From the NCBI RefSeq assembly GCF_902728265.1, contig NZ_CACVBR010000017.1, positions 1 through 64,000 of the forward strand: a DNA stretch of 64,000 nt. Reading direction: 5' to 3'. The stretch comes from Chryseobacterium potabilaquae. Lineage in GTDB: Bacteria > Bacteroidota > Bacteroidia > Flavobacteriales > Weeksellaceae. The notes below the pieces were generated by a model. That model ran no database searches, was not told where the DNA came from, and saw only the letters and a program-made list of their open reading frames with translations. This document shows, one piece after another, positions 44,425-53,340 of this stretch. How positions within the stretch are numbered: position 1 is the stretch's first letter; every line of letters begins with the position of its first letter. The translations under genes and the position numbers were made by a program.

Positions 44425-44937
44425 TTATTTCTTTTCAAAAGCTTTTTGAATGATTTGTTGCTCCTCTATACTCAGTTTGGTACTTTTTTCTAGTTTTGTA
44501 AGAAAGGTTTCCACTTCTTCAGGTGTTGCGGGTGAACCTAAATTATCTCCATTGTTATCAAACGAATCCGTAATGAGATTGCCTTTTGGATCCAATATCA
44601 ACCAGAAAGGTAATCCTGCATTTTCACCTTTATATTGAGTTATCATCTCTTGTCCTCCAGGATTTTCAAGGCTTTTCTTATCTCCTACTTCCTGAACATC
44701 AATATAGGCTATTACAAAATTTTTGTCGAATATGGGCTTTACTTCTGGAAGATTCATATTGTTTTCCATTGTCTTACACCATTTGCACCATGAAGCATGA
44801 AACACGACAAGAACATTTTTGTTATGGGTATTCGCTTCCTGATATGCCTTTTTTAAAATTACATCTGCATTTTCCTGTGCGAAACTCAATTGAAAAAACA
44901 ATAGTCCTAGTACTACAATTACTTTAGACATTTTCAT
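44425..44937 (-). CDS. Secreted thioredoxin-family protein
   Basis: 170 aa with signal peptide MKMSKVIVVLGLLFFQLSFAQ and a thioredoxin fold. Active site FHASWCKWCKTMENN (about 50), cis-Pro in AGLPFWLILD. Probably periplasmic disulfide reductase or chaperone. A truncated copy of its first 12 codons (47046-47081) is preserved beside dnaK, see the repeat. Originally it was probably the gene next to dnaK. Confidence 0.88.
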   Translation of the reverse strand: MKMSKVIVVLGLLFFQLSFAQENADVILKKAYQEANTHNKNVLVVFHASWCKWCKTMENNMNLPEVKPIFDKNFVIAYIDVQEVGDKKSLENPGGQEMITQYKGENAGLPFWLILDPKGNLITDSFDNNGDNLGSPATPEEVETFLTKLEKSTKLSIEEQQIIQKAFEKK

Positions 44938-45044
44938 CTCTTTATGTTTTTAATTAATTATTCAACAAATATAAACAATGTTGAAAATAATAAAAATACC
45001 CCTAAAAGTAAGATACTTTTTAGGGGTATTATATGTAATTAACT
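44902..45044. repeat. 143-bp direct repeat, copy 1
   Basis: Identical base for base to 47046-47188 and 2144 bp from it. It comprises the first 12 trx codons, the upstream region and an ATACCCCTAAAA/TTTTAGGGGTAT hairpin (44996-45029). Imperfect similarity continues to about 45070, including a diverged dnaK end with TTTTTGAAGAA on the minus strand. The stretch from here to copy 2 holds hipBA. Confidence 0.9.
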
Positions 45045-45237
45045 CGGTAAGTTATTTCTTCTTCAAAAATAACCATATCTAATTACCAGTTATTTATAAT
45101 TCTAAGGTACAAATAAGATACAAAATTAGAGTTATAGCTTAATAATAAAATGTCGTTATCGGCAAATATATGATAGATTTTAAGTTTTAAACAATCGCCT
45201 TTTGCCGATAAGAATAAAAGAAATTGGAGTTTCTCAC

Positions 45238-46491
45238 TTAAATAAATCTGAAAGCTGCCTGCATTAATTCTTGCTCTGATCTTGAAATACCAATTTTATG
45301 AGCGATTTCTTTCCATCGTTTTACGGAATTGAAAACTTCGTTCAATATTTTGTTCATTTCAGATTGATTTAATCTAAAAAAATCGCCTACGCTTTTAGCT
45401 AACTCAAAATCTAATGCATTGTTATCCATATCAATATTTAAAGCTAAACCGTCTTTATCAATGGAAGGGTTTAAATCATAAGCTGGAGATAATACCCAAC
45501 CTTCATTGTTCAAAATAAATCCATGATTGCGAAGATGGTCGTCCGTATTAGAAACAGCAATATTAAAAACGATTCTTCGCCACAATTGGTGCAAATTTTC
45601 GTTGACCGTACGACCATAATTCTGAATAAATTCCACTATATCCAAATAACTTGCCGGTTGATTTTTAATCGTGTCTTCATTGTTTCCTGTCATCGTCATT
45701 GCCGATGAAAAATGAATTCTTTCCTGAGTGACTCGATCAAAGCGTTTAGTAAAAAAGGTGTGATAAGTTCCACTTACTTTTTCAATTTTACATTCTGCCA
45801 TTTCGATTCCGGCTTTTATCGCTAATTGGTATGTTAAATATTCCCAAGCGGCTTTATCAATTGTATCATTTTTGGAAGGGAATTTCGCAATCCAAAGTTG
45901 ATTCTTATCGTCTAAAATATTGGCTTTGGGTCTTGCACCCCCCAAGGAAGATCCTGGTGCTATTAATACTTTAAGCCATTTATTTATCGCTTCGTCCTCC
46001 GCATCATTTTCATAATGAACAACCGCTTGTTGCAATTCCCGAACCGTTGACCAAGGCGGTGTAGATTTTTCGGAGTCATTATCTAAAAAATCTCCATCAG
46101 GATCCAATTTAAACCGAAATGCCCCCATTCTTGTTTCGTCAAAAACGCCCAATAAATAATCAATATCATACAACGTTTTAGGATTTTCGCCTTTCGCTTT
46201 GGCTAACTGAATTTCACGACGTTTCATTAATGTTCGTCCCCAAGTATCGGGCATGCTGTCTAAGAAAATTCCGAAATTCTCTTTATTATTTGGAAATTGT
46301 TGCCCAGAATAAAATTGAATATCAGGATCAATCAGCCTTTGAGCATTGGATTTTAACCAATTTTTGTCATATTCAAAACTAAAAGCCTTTCGTCCTTTGG
46401 CTTGATGTACAGATAAAATACCTAACAACACCGGTTCGACTAATCCAAGCCAGTGTGCATAAACATAGATACCGGTTTTATTTGTTGCCAT
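45238..46491 (-). CDS. hipA: HipA-family serine/threonine kinase toxin
   Basis: 417 aa. HipA N-terminal barrel (about 1-110), P-loop-like autophosphorylation segment PGSSLGGARPK (Ser181/182), catalytic NTDDHLRNHG (about 315), and DFG-like LSPAYDLNPS. All motifs look intact. HipA-type kinases phosphorylate translation components such as glutamyl-tRNA synthetase and induce dormancy. The start lies 1 nt after hipB stop, the normal order. The C-terminal end lies 178 nt from the copy 1 repeat. Confidence 0.93.
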   Translation of the reverse strand: MATNKTGIYVYAHWLGLVEPVLLGILSVHQAKGRKAFSFEYDKNWLKSNAQRLIDPDIQFYSGQQFPNNKENFGIFLDSMPDTWGRTLMKRREIQLAKAKGENPKTLYDIDYLLGVFDETRMGAFRFKLDPDGDFLDNDSEKSTPPWSTVRELQQAVVHYENDAEDEAINKWLKVLIAPGSSLGGARPKANILDDKNQLWIAKFPSKNDTIDKAAWEYLTYQLAIKAGIEMAECKIEKVSGTYHTFFTKRFDRVTQERIHFSSAMTMTGNNEDTIKNQPASYLDIVEFIQNYGRTVNENLHQLWRRIVFNIAVSNTDDHLRNHGFILNNEGWVLSPAYDLNPSIDKDGLALNIDMDNNALDFELAKSVGDFFRLNQSEMNKILNEVFNSVKRWKEIAHKIGISRSEQELMQAAFRFI

Positions 46492-46492
46492 T

Positions 46493-46774
46493 TTATAATA
46501 GATCTAAATCTTGTAGTTTTCTACCCAATTCATCATCAGATGCCAATTTTAAAAAATCGTTTTGCAAGCCTAATACACGCAATACATTAAAATAAGTACC
46601 CATTGCCACGCTACTATCACCTTTTTCTACTAAATATAACGTAGAACGAGCAATACCTGCACGCTCAGCAACTTGTATTGCCGTTAGCTTTCTACGCTTT
46701 CGAGCTAATTTTATGTTCTCGCCCATTTGCTCTAAAATAGCAGTGTGTTTGGGTAAAACAATTTGCTTTTTCAT
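46493..46774 (-). CDS. hipB: HipB-type helix-turn-helix antitoxin
   Basis: 93-aa Xre-family HTH protein: MGENIKLARKRRKLTAIQVA, RAGIARSTLYLVEKG (about 20-60), and a C-terminal tail that usually blocks HipA. It is followed directly by hipA. A HipB protein would repress the operon through upstream sites, with candidate TCGAACATTTTCGA at 46823-46836. Confidence 0.9.
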   Translation of the reverse strand: MKKQIVLPKHTAILEQMGENIKLARKRRKLTAIQVAERAGIARSTLYLVEKGDSSVAMGTYFNVLRVLGLQNDFLKLASDDELGRKLQDLDLL

Positions 46775-46822
46775 TTAAAATGATTGTTATTTCATACAAA
46801 AATAAACAAAATGATTGAAATA

Positions 46823-46836
46823 TCGAACATTTTCGA
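46823..46836. promoter_or_regulatory. Candidate HipB operator
   Basis: TCGAACATTTTCGA: 5-bp arms TCGAA/TTCGA around 4 nt, 49 nt upstream of hipB. In addition AAAATGATTG occurs twice (46777-46786, 46808-46817) in the leader. HipB binding sites vary so this is tentative. Confidence 0.35.
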
Positions 46837-46887
46837 AATAATTGGATGTATAATTCTTGATATTCTTTACTCAAAAAGTATAAATAG

Positions 46888-47016
46888 TCAGCAAAAAGTG
46901 CACTGATTGGGGAATTTCAGAATATATTCTTGGTAATATTCAAACATAAAATCACCATCGTTGGTTTCCGTAACGACTGCGAAATGATCTTGATAAAAAA
47001 CTTTTCCTTGTCTCAT
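46888..47016 (-). pseudogene. Remnant of a second HipA-type gene (N-terminal domain fragment)
   Basis: A 42-codon frame, M-RQGKVFYQDHFAVVTETND followed by GDFMFEYYQEYIL, ends at TGA. It has the opening of HipA N-terminal (HipS/Couple_hipA) domains, in which M-R/K-x-x-KVxY..G.LTETDDG..F.Y...Y is typical. The normal continuation to a conserved proline motif is missing, and the sequence turns to NQCTFC and stops. It lies on the same strand directly upstream of hipB. It looks like the stump of another toxin gene, lost by deletion. Confidence 0.6.
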
Positions 47017-47045
47017 TTTTCATTTTTTTTTAGGTTGGCAGGAAC

Positions 47046-47188
47046 TAGTCCTAGTACTACAATTACTTTAGACATTTTCATCTCTTTATGTTTTTAATTA
47101 ATTATTCAACAAATATAAACAATGTTGAAAATAATAAAAATACCCCTAAAAGTAAGATACTTTTTAGGGGTATTATATGTAATTAACT
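47046..47188. repeat. 143-bp direct repeat, copy 2
   Basis: Identical to 44902-45044. Carries the trx start (12 codons on the minus strand from 47081), the intergenic region and the dnaK terminator hairpin (47140-47173). Its other end joins the intact dnaK stop codon. Confidence 0.9.
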
Positions 47189-47195
47189 TTGTAAG

Positions 47196-49088
47196 TTATT
47201 TCACTTCTTCAAAATCTGCATCCTGTACATCTTCCGCACCTGAAGCACTTCCTTGATTTTGAGCACCTGCATCGGTACCTGGAGTTTGTCCTGCTGCATA
47301 TAATTCTTCTGAAGCGGCCATCCAAGCTGCATCTAATGCTTCAGTTTTCACTTTTACATCATCAGAATTTTTAGCTTCAAAAGCCACTTTTAATTCAGCT
47401 GCTGCTGCTTCAATTGCTGCTTTTTTATCAGCAGAAAGCTTTTCTCCAAACTCTTTCAATTGTTTTTCAGTCTGGAAAATCAATCCATCAGCTTTATTAA
47501 AGATTTCAACTTCTTCTTTTCTCTTAGCATCCGCTGCAGAGTTTTCTTGAGCTTCTTTTTTCATTCTTTCAATTTCTTCATCAGAAAGTCCAGAAGAAGC
47601 CTGGATTTTAATAGATTGCTCTTTACCTGTTCCTTTATCTTTAGCTGAAACACTTAAAATACCATTAGCATCAATATCAAAAGTTACTTCAATTTGAGGA
47701 ACTCCTCTTGGTGCTGGTGGAATATCGGTAAGATCAAATCTACCAATTTCCTTATTATCGTTGAACATAGGTCTTTCACCTTGTCCTACTCTGATACTTA
47801 CAGCTGGCTGATTATCAGAAGCAGTCGAGAACACCTCAGATTTTTTAGTTGGAATAGTTGTATTTGCATCAATTAATTTAGTAAATACTGATCCCATTGT
47901 TTCAATACCTAAAGAAAGAGGTGTAACATCGAGAAGTAATACATCTTTTACGTCTCCTGTTAAAACTCCCCCTTGAATAGCTGCACCTACTGCCACTACT
48001 TCATCAGGGTTCACTCCTTTAGAAGGTTTTTTACCAAAAAACTTTTCTACCTCTTCTTGAATGATTGGGATTCTTGTAGAACCTCCTACCAAAATTACCT
48101 CATCAATATCAGATGTTGATAAACCTGCATCTTTTAATGCTTTTGCAACAGGCTCCATTGATCTTCTTACTAAATCAGATGCTAGTTGCTCAAACTTCGC
48201 CTTAGTTAAAGTTTTTACTAAGTGCTTAGGTCCTGTAGCTGTAGCTGTGATATATGGTAAATTAATTTCAGTTTGAGGAGAAGAAGACAATTCAATTTTT
48301 GCTTTTTCAGCTGCTTCTTTCAATCTTTGAAGAGCAATTGCATCAGCTTTTAAGTCTACTCCTTCTTCAGATTGAAATTCTGAAGCCATCCAGTTGATAA
48401 TTACATCATCAAAATCGTCACCTCCTAAGTGGGTATCTCCATTAGTGGATAATACTTCAAATACACCATCTCCTAAATCAAGGATCGAAATATCGAAAGT
48501 ACCCCCTCCTAAGTCATATACTGCAATCTTTTGATCCTTATGATTTTTATCCATACCATAAGCCAATGCCGCAGCAGTAGGCTCATTAATAATTCTTTCT
48601 ACTTTCAACCCTGCAATTTCTCCAGCTTCCTTAGTTGCTTGTCTTTGTGCATCGTTGAAATAAGCAGGAACTGTAATTACCGCTCTTGTTACTTCTTGTC
48701 CAAGATAATCTTCAGCGGTTTTCTTCATTTTTTGAAGAATCATTGCAGAGATCTCTTGTGGAGTATATTCTCTATCATCAATTTTTACCTTTACAGTATC
48801 ATTTGCCCCACTTACAACTTCATAGGGTACTCTGGAAATCTCACTTCCATCATCTTTAAAATGGGTACCTATAAATCTTTTGATAGAGTAAACGGTTTTC
48901 TTTGGATTTGTTACAGCCTGTCTTTTTGCAGGATCTCCTACTTTTCTTTCACCATCTTCTGTAAATGCCACAATAGAAGGAGTTGTTCTTTTACCTTCCG
49001 CATTAGGGATCACTACAGGATCCTTACCTTCCATTACAGCCACACAAGAGTTGGTTGTTCCTAAGTCAATTCCAATTATTTTACTCAT
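47196..49088 (-). CDS. dnaK: Chaperone protein DnaK (Hsp70)
   Basis: 630 aa. Opens with [19 protein letters not shown], then [37 protein letters not shown], and [18 protein letters not shown]; the substrate domain begins at [13 protein letters not shown], and the tail ends [12 protein letters not shown]. Start ATG at 49088 is the standard one (13 codons after the longer frame). It lies downstream of no dnaJ or grpE here. Its stop is 8 nt from the copy 2 repeat, which now serves as terminator. Confidence 0.98.
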   Translation of the reverse strand: MSKIIGIDLGTTNSCVAVMEGKDPVVIPNAEGKRTTPSIVAFTEDGERKVGDPAKRQAVTNPKKTVYSIKRFIGTHFKDDGSEISRVPYEVVSGANDTVKVKIDDREYTPQEISAMILQKMKKTAEDYLGQEVTRAVITVPAYFNDAQRQATKEAGEIAGLKVERIINEPTAAALAYGMDKNHKDQKIAVYDLGGGTFDISILDLGDGVFEVLSTNGDTHLGGDDFDDVIINWMASEFQSEEGVDLKADAIALQRLKEAAEKAKIELSSSPQTEINLPYITATATGPKHLVKTLTKAKFEQLASDLVRRSMEPVAKALKDAGLSTSDIDEVILVGGSTRIPIIQEEVEKFFGKKPSKGVNPDEVVAVGAAIQGGVLTGDVKDVLLLDVTPLSLGIETMGSVFTKLIDANTTIPTKKSEVFSTASDNQPAVSIRVGQGERPMFNDNKEIGRFDLTDIPPAPRGVPQIEVTFDIDANGILSVSAKDKGTGKEQSIKIQASSGLSDEEIERMKKEAQENSAADAKRKEEVEIFNKADGLIFQTEKQLKEFGEKLSADKKAAIEAAAAELKVAFEAKNSDDVKVKTEALDAAWMAASEELYAAGQTPGTDAGAQNQGSASGAEDVQDADFEEVK

Positions 49089-49325
49089 AATATTTTTATT
49101 TTTTCTAATTTTTTGATTTACACTCAAAATTTCTCAATATCTATACCATTCATTTTTTTATGACAAAATGACACATCCATTTTATTCTCATCATGAAATA
49201 GTGTTAAAATGTACCATTTAAAGCATTTTTCACGTTTAAAATCATAAAATTTAATCAAAGTTTAACCTTCATAATATCCATAAAAAGATTGTGAATTAGT
49301 ATTTTTGATAAAATAAACTATACTA

Positions 49326-51398
49326 ATGTCATTACATTTTAATCCTAGAGATATCACTTGGTTAGCATTCAATGAAAGGGTATTACAAGAAGCCATGGAC
49401 GAAAAGGTACCTTTGTATTTAAGAATTCGTTTCTTAGGAATATTTTCTAATAATTCGGATGAATTCTTCAGAGTACGAGTGGCCGGATTAAAGCGTGCGA
49501 TGGATTTTAAGGAAAAAGTAATTGCAGAGTCCTTTTATCAGCCTCCTTCTAAAATCCTACAAAGAATTAATGAAATAGTTATCAAGCAACAACAAAATTT
49601 TGATAAAACTTGGAAGAAAATTTTGTCAGAAATGGCAGATCATAAAGTATATATCAAAACGGCAAAAAATTTAACTGCACCTCAGAAAGAATTTGTAAGA
49701 ATGTATTTTGATGAAGTGGTAGAATCTAATGTAATTCCTATTCTGCTTCATGAGAATACCCCTATGCCTTACCTAAGAGATAAAAGCCTATATCTTGGTG
49801 TTGCCATGAGAAAAAAAGACTGGCAATATTCCAGTAATTATGCTATTATTGAAATCCCTTCTCGTTTTGTCGGAAGATTTGTTCTTCTCCCTACAGAAAA
49901 CCCTGAAGAGAAAAATGTAATGCTCCTTGAAGATGTCATTACATTTAATTTGCCTCATATTTTCTCTTATTTTGGGTATGATGAGTTTGCAGCTAATGCA
50001 TTCAAAGTAACAAAAGATGCTGAACTGGATCTTGATAATGATATCAAAACCAATTTTGCGGAAAAAATAGAGAAAGGTATCAAGAATAGAAGAAAAGGAA
50101 AGCCCACACGATTTGTATTTGATAAAGACATCGATAAGGCTTTATTGGAACTCCTCATCAGGAAATTGAATTTAACAAAAAAAGACAGCATTATACCCGG
50201 AGGTAAAATACATAATTTTAAGCATTTCATGGATTTCCCAGATGTTTTCGAAGCTTATGAAAAACCTATAGAAAGAACCTCATTTACCCACCCTTCATTT
50301 GAACATGGGGAAAGAATAACAGACGTCATTATGAAACACGATGTCTTACTTTCGTTTCCTTATCATAAATACAATCCAGTAATTGATCTTCTCCGCGAGG
50401 CAGCTATGGATCCTGATGTAAAGTCTATTCAAATTACTGCATACCGTTTGGCGAGTAGCTCCAAAATCATCAATGCATTAATTTATGCTGCAAGAAATGG
50501 CAAAGAAGTTACTGTTATGCTAGAGCTTCAGGCGAGATTTGATGAAGAATCTAATCTTGAATGGAAAGAAATGCTGGAACCGGAAGGAATTATTGTTCTT
50601 GTAGGACTTCCTAATAAAAAAGTCCATGCTAAACTTTGTATTATTAAGAAAAGAACTCACAATAAAACTATTCAATATGGATTTGTAAGTACGGGTAATT
50701 TTAATGAAAAAACAGCAAGAATTTATGGTGATCATTTATTAATGACTTCGGATCGTAACATTATGGCAGATATTAATAAAGTATTTAACGTTCTAAAAAA
50801 GCCAAAAGAAGATTACATTTCCGTCTTGAAAACTTGCAAAAACTTATTAGTTTGCCCTGATTTTATGCGTGAAAAGATCATTCATCATATAGATAAGGAA
50901 ATTGAAGAAGCCAAAGCAGGTCGAAGATCCGAGATTATTGTAAAAGTTAATTCAATGAGTGACAGAGGATTAATCGAAAAAATATATGCTGCTGCCCAGG
51001 CGGGGGTCGTCATAAAAATAATTGTAAGAGGTATATATTGTGCTGTTAATCAAAAAGAATTCAAAGAAAAAATTAAAGCAATCAGTATTGTTGATGAATA
51101 TCTAGAACATGCAAGAGTTATGTATTTCTATAATAAAGGAGCAGAAGATATATATATTTCCTCCGCAGACTGGATGACCCGAAATCTTGATTATCGAATT
51201 GAAGCTGCTGCAAAAATCATAGATAAAGATCTAAAAAAAGAATTAAAAGAGATTCTTGACATCCAATTAAAAGATAATGTAAAAGCTCGTATCCTAGATA
51301 AAAAGCTGAGCAATGAATATATCAGAAATGATAAAAAAGAGTGTCGTTCTCAAATTGAGATTTATAAGTATTTAAAAGCTAAAAAAAGTATAAAATGA
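49326..51398 (+). CDS. ppk1: Polyphosphate kinase 1
   Basis: 690-aa enzyme that transfers the gamma phosphate of ATP to polyphosphate. N-terminal INFNPRDITWLAFNERVLQEA-type start (here FNPRDITWLAFNERVLQEA), then the autophosphorylated histidine domain with KVHAKLCIIKKRTH (about 435-448) and GFVSTGNFNEKTARIYGDH. C-terminal SADWMTRNLDYRIEAAA closes the tunnel. It overlaps ppx by 4 nt (ATGA), so the making and breaking of polyP is one unit. Confidence 0.96.
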   Translation: MSLHFNPRDITWLAFNERVLQEAMDEKVPLYLRIRFLGIFSNNSDEFFRVRVAGLKRAMDFKEKVIAESFYQPPSKILQRINEIVIKQQQNFDKTWKKILSEMADHKVYIKTAKNLTAPQKEFVRMYFDEVVESNVIPILLHENTPMPYLRDKSLYLGVAMRKKDWQYSSNYAIIEIPSRFVGRFVLLPTENPEEKNVMLLEDVITFNLPHIFSYFGYDEFAANAFKVTKDAELDLDNDIKTNFAEKIEKGIKNRRKGKPTRFVFDKDIDKALLELLIRKLNLTKKDSIIPGGKIHNFKHFMDFPDVFEAYEKPIERTSFTHPSFEHGERITDVIMKHDVLLSFPYHKYNPVIDLLREAAMDPDVKSIQITAYRLASSSKIINALIYAARNGKEVTVMLELQARFDEESNLEWKEMLEPEGIIVLVGLPNKKVHAKLCIIKKRTHNKTIQYGFVSTGNFNEKTARIYGDHLLMTSDRNIMADINKVFNVLKKPKEDYISVLKTCKNLLVCPDFMREKIIHHIDKEIEEAKAGRRSEIIVKVNSMSDRGLIEKIYAAAQAGVVIKIIVRGIYCAVNQKEFKEKIKAISIVDEYLEHARVMYFYNKGAEDIYISSADWMTRNLDYRIEAAAKIIDKDLKKELKEILDIQLKDNVKARILDKKLSNEYIRNDKKECRSQIEIYKYLKAKKSIK

Positions 51399-52279
51399 AG
51401 ATTGCAGCGATAGATATAGGAAGTAATGCCGCCAGGCTTTTGATCAATGAGGTTAAAATAAATAATAGGAAACCCGAGTTTATTAAACTTAACCTTTTGA
51501 GAGTTCCTTTAAGATTAGGCATGGATGTTTTCACGTTGGGGAAGATTGGGGAAGAAAGAGAAAAAATGGTCCTTGATTCTATGAAAATTTTCAGCGATTT
51601 AATGAAAATATACCAAGTCGATCACTACAGAGCGTGTGCCACGAGTGCTATGCGAGATGCTTCAAATGGTAATGCCATCATTCAAAAAGTAAAAGATACC
51701 TCAGGGATTACTATTGAAATTATCTCCGGAGATGAAGAAGCTACCCTAATCTATGAAAACCATGTAGCAGAAGGCTTGGACAAAGAATTTGCCTATCTCT
51801 ATATTGATGTGGGAGGTGGTTCAACTGAACTTACATTCTACGAAAACGGGAAAATGATGTATGAAAAATCTTTTAATATTGGGACTATCCGTTTATTAAA
51901 TAATCTCGTTTCGCCAGCAAACTGGCAAGAGATGAAAGAAGAGATCAAAAAAAACATCATCAGCAAAAAACCTATTATTGCTATTGGTTCAGGAGGAAAT
52001 ATCAATAAAATTTTCTCCATGAGTAAAACTAAAGATGGAAAACCTATGTCACTATCTTATTTGAAAAAAACTCATAAAGAGCTCAATGAATTGACCGTTG
52101 ATGAAAGAATGACAAAATATAACCTTAGAGAAGATAGAGCGGATGTTATAGCGTATGCATTAAAGGTATTTAATAATGTGATGAGTTGGTCGGATATTAA
52201 TAAAATATTTGTTCCTAAGATTTCTGTTGCAGATGGACTTATTCATAATATATATAGCCAGTTACAAAACAAAAAATAA
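51395..52279 (+). CDS. ppx: Exopolyphosphatase / Ppx-GppA family
   Basis: 294 aa. ASKHA fold: AAIDIGSNAARLLI, ATSAMRDASNG, ISGDEEATLIY, YIDVGGGSTELTFY, and GSGGNINKIF. The short form lacks the C-terminal HD domain of E. coli Ppx. Could be Ppx or pppGpp phosphatase; translational coupling with ppk1 favours polyP degradation. Confidence 0.92.
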   Translation: MKIAAIDIGSNAARLLINEVKINNRKPEFIKLNLLRVPLRLGMDVFTLGKIGEEREKMVLDSMKIFSDLMKIYQVDHYRACATSAMRDASNGNAIIQKVKDTSGITIEIISGDEEATLIYENHVAEGLDKEFAYLYIDVGGGSTELTFYENGKMMYEKSFNIGTIRLLNNLVSPANWQEMKEEIKKNIISKKPIIAIGSGGNINKIFSMSKTKDGKPMSLSYLKKTHKELNELTVDERMTKYNLREDRADVIAYALKVFNNVMSWSDINKIFVPKISVADGLIHNIYSQLQNKK

Positions 52280-52295
52280 GGGTTATACCTCTCCG

Positions 52296-52337
52296 TATAA
52301 TAAAAACCAGCTATCAATATAGCTGGTTTTTATTATA
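52296..52337 (+). terminator. Terminator of ppk1-ppx
   Basis: Perfect 19-bp inverted repeat, 52296-52314 and 52319-52337 (core AAAAACCAGCTAT/ATAGCTGGTTTTT), 4-nt loop. Confidence 0.85.
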
Positions 52338-52446
52338 GTCATTTACATTACAAGTAATTAACCATCTATTGAAAAATATTTTTTTACTTTAAAATAAAGT
52401 AATAGTAAATTTTAAACCGTTATAATAATATATATCAAAAATAAAT

Positions 52447-53100
52447 ATGGAAACTATCAAAATAATTATTACCGGAGCAACAGGAATGGTAGGTGAAGGA
52501 GTTTTAATGGAATGTCTTCAAAATCCAAACGTTTCGGAAATTCTAAGTGTAAGCAGAAAGCCATCGGGGAAAAAACATGCAAAACTAAAAGAATATATCC
52601 TTCCCAATTTTCTCCAAATTGATATGAATGATCAAAACTTTAAGGGCTATGATGCGTGTTTTTTCTGTGCGGGGATAAGCAGTATTGGGATCAATGAAAC
52701 TGATTATACCACGATTACCTACGATACTACCTTACATTTTGCAAAAGTTGTTTTAAATCAAAATCTGGAAATGGTATTTAATTATGTTTCAGGAGCTCAT
52801 ACCGATAGTACGGAAAGTGGAAAACTTATGTGGGCAAGAGTAAAAGGAAAAACTGAAAATACCTTAAAAAAACTGGGCTTTAGTTCCGTATATAATTTTC
52901 GCCCCGGATTCATGAAACCTATTGAAGGGCAGATTAATGTAAAATGGTATTTTAGGCCCTTTATTTTGCTTTTTCCTATTTTATTTCCTTCAAAATCATT
53001 AACTTTACATGAAGTTGGAAAAGCAATGATCAATGCCGTAAAATATGGATCCCCTCTATCAACTTTAGAAATTAAGAACATTAAAGATTTAGCCATATGA
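52447..53100 (+). CDS. NAD(P)-binding epimerase-like (atypical SDR) protein
   Basis: 217 aa. Nucleotide-binding IIITGATGMVGEGVLMECLQ at the N-terminus and FVSGAHTDS-like NYVSGAHTDS near 113, NFRPGFMKP near 153. No YxxxK catalytic pair (WARVKGKTE stands at this position), which is the atypical SDR class. Its stop overlaps the start of a 47-aa membrane protein gene. Function unknown. Confidence 0.83.
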   Translation: METIKIIITGATGMVGEGVLMECLQNPNVSEILSVSRKPSGKKHAKLKEYILPNFLQIDMNDQNFKGYDACFFCAGISSIGINETDYTTITYDTTLHFAKVVLNQNLEMVFNYVSGAHTDSTESGKLMWARVKGKTENTLKKLGFSSVYNFRPGFMKPIEGQINVKWYFRPFILLFPILFPSKSLTLHEVGKAMINAVKYGSPLSTLEIKNIKDLAI

Positions 53101-53240
53101 AAGAAACTTTAAAAAGAATTGTTCTTGTTATTTTTGTTTTACTGCTATTGACTGCAATTTCAGGTTTTTTCTATATGCAAAAACATCCTTTAGAAAAAGC
53201 ATTTAACAAGAAGATGTATCTCACTCACCCTAAAGAATAA
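53097..53240 (+). CDS. Small membrane protein coupled to the SDR
   Basis: 47 aa: MKETLKRIVLVIFVLLLLTA starts with a basic end and a strong hydrophobic helix, then a polar tail ending THPKE. ATGA overlap with the SDR argues for coupled translation. Not recognised. No database family can be offered. Confidence 0.6.
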   Translation: MKETLKRIVLVIFVLLLLTAISGFFYMQKHPLEKAFNKKMYLTHPKE

Positions 53241-53290
53241 ACTTTATATTTGCAAATGCTTTAAGAGAATTTTCATTAATACCTATGAAT

Positions 53291-53315
53291 AAAAAACAGG
53301 CCTTTAGACCTGTTT
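53291..53315 (-). terminator. Terminator of the flotillin gene
   Basis: AAACAGG (53294-53300) pairs with CCTGTTT (53309-53315), T run on the minus strand. Confidence 0.65.
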
Positions 53316-53340
53316 CCTATTTACTATTTTTACATAATTT

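Noticed and set aside
45156..45211. Inverted repeat TTATCGGCAAA/TTTGCCGATAA downstream of hipA, considered as a recombination site
   Set aside because: No second copy at the other island end and no recombinase gene; it is probably a simple hairpin, so no attachment site is claimed.
48531..49064. 177-codon plus-strand frame opposite dnaK
   Set aside because: Shadow of the strongly biased dnaK coding sequence; no motif of its own.
49089..49325. TGTCATTTTGTCA repeat in the dnaK/ppk1 spacer considered as a heat-shock operator
   Set aside because: It does not match CIRCE and the arrangement is not a clear palindrome.
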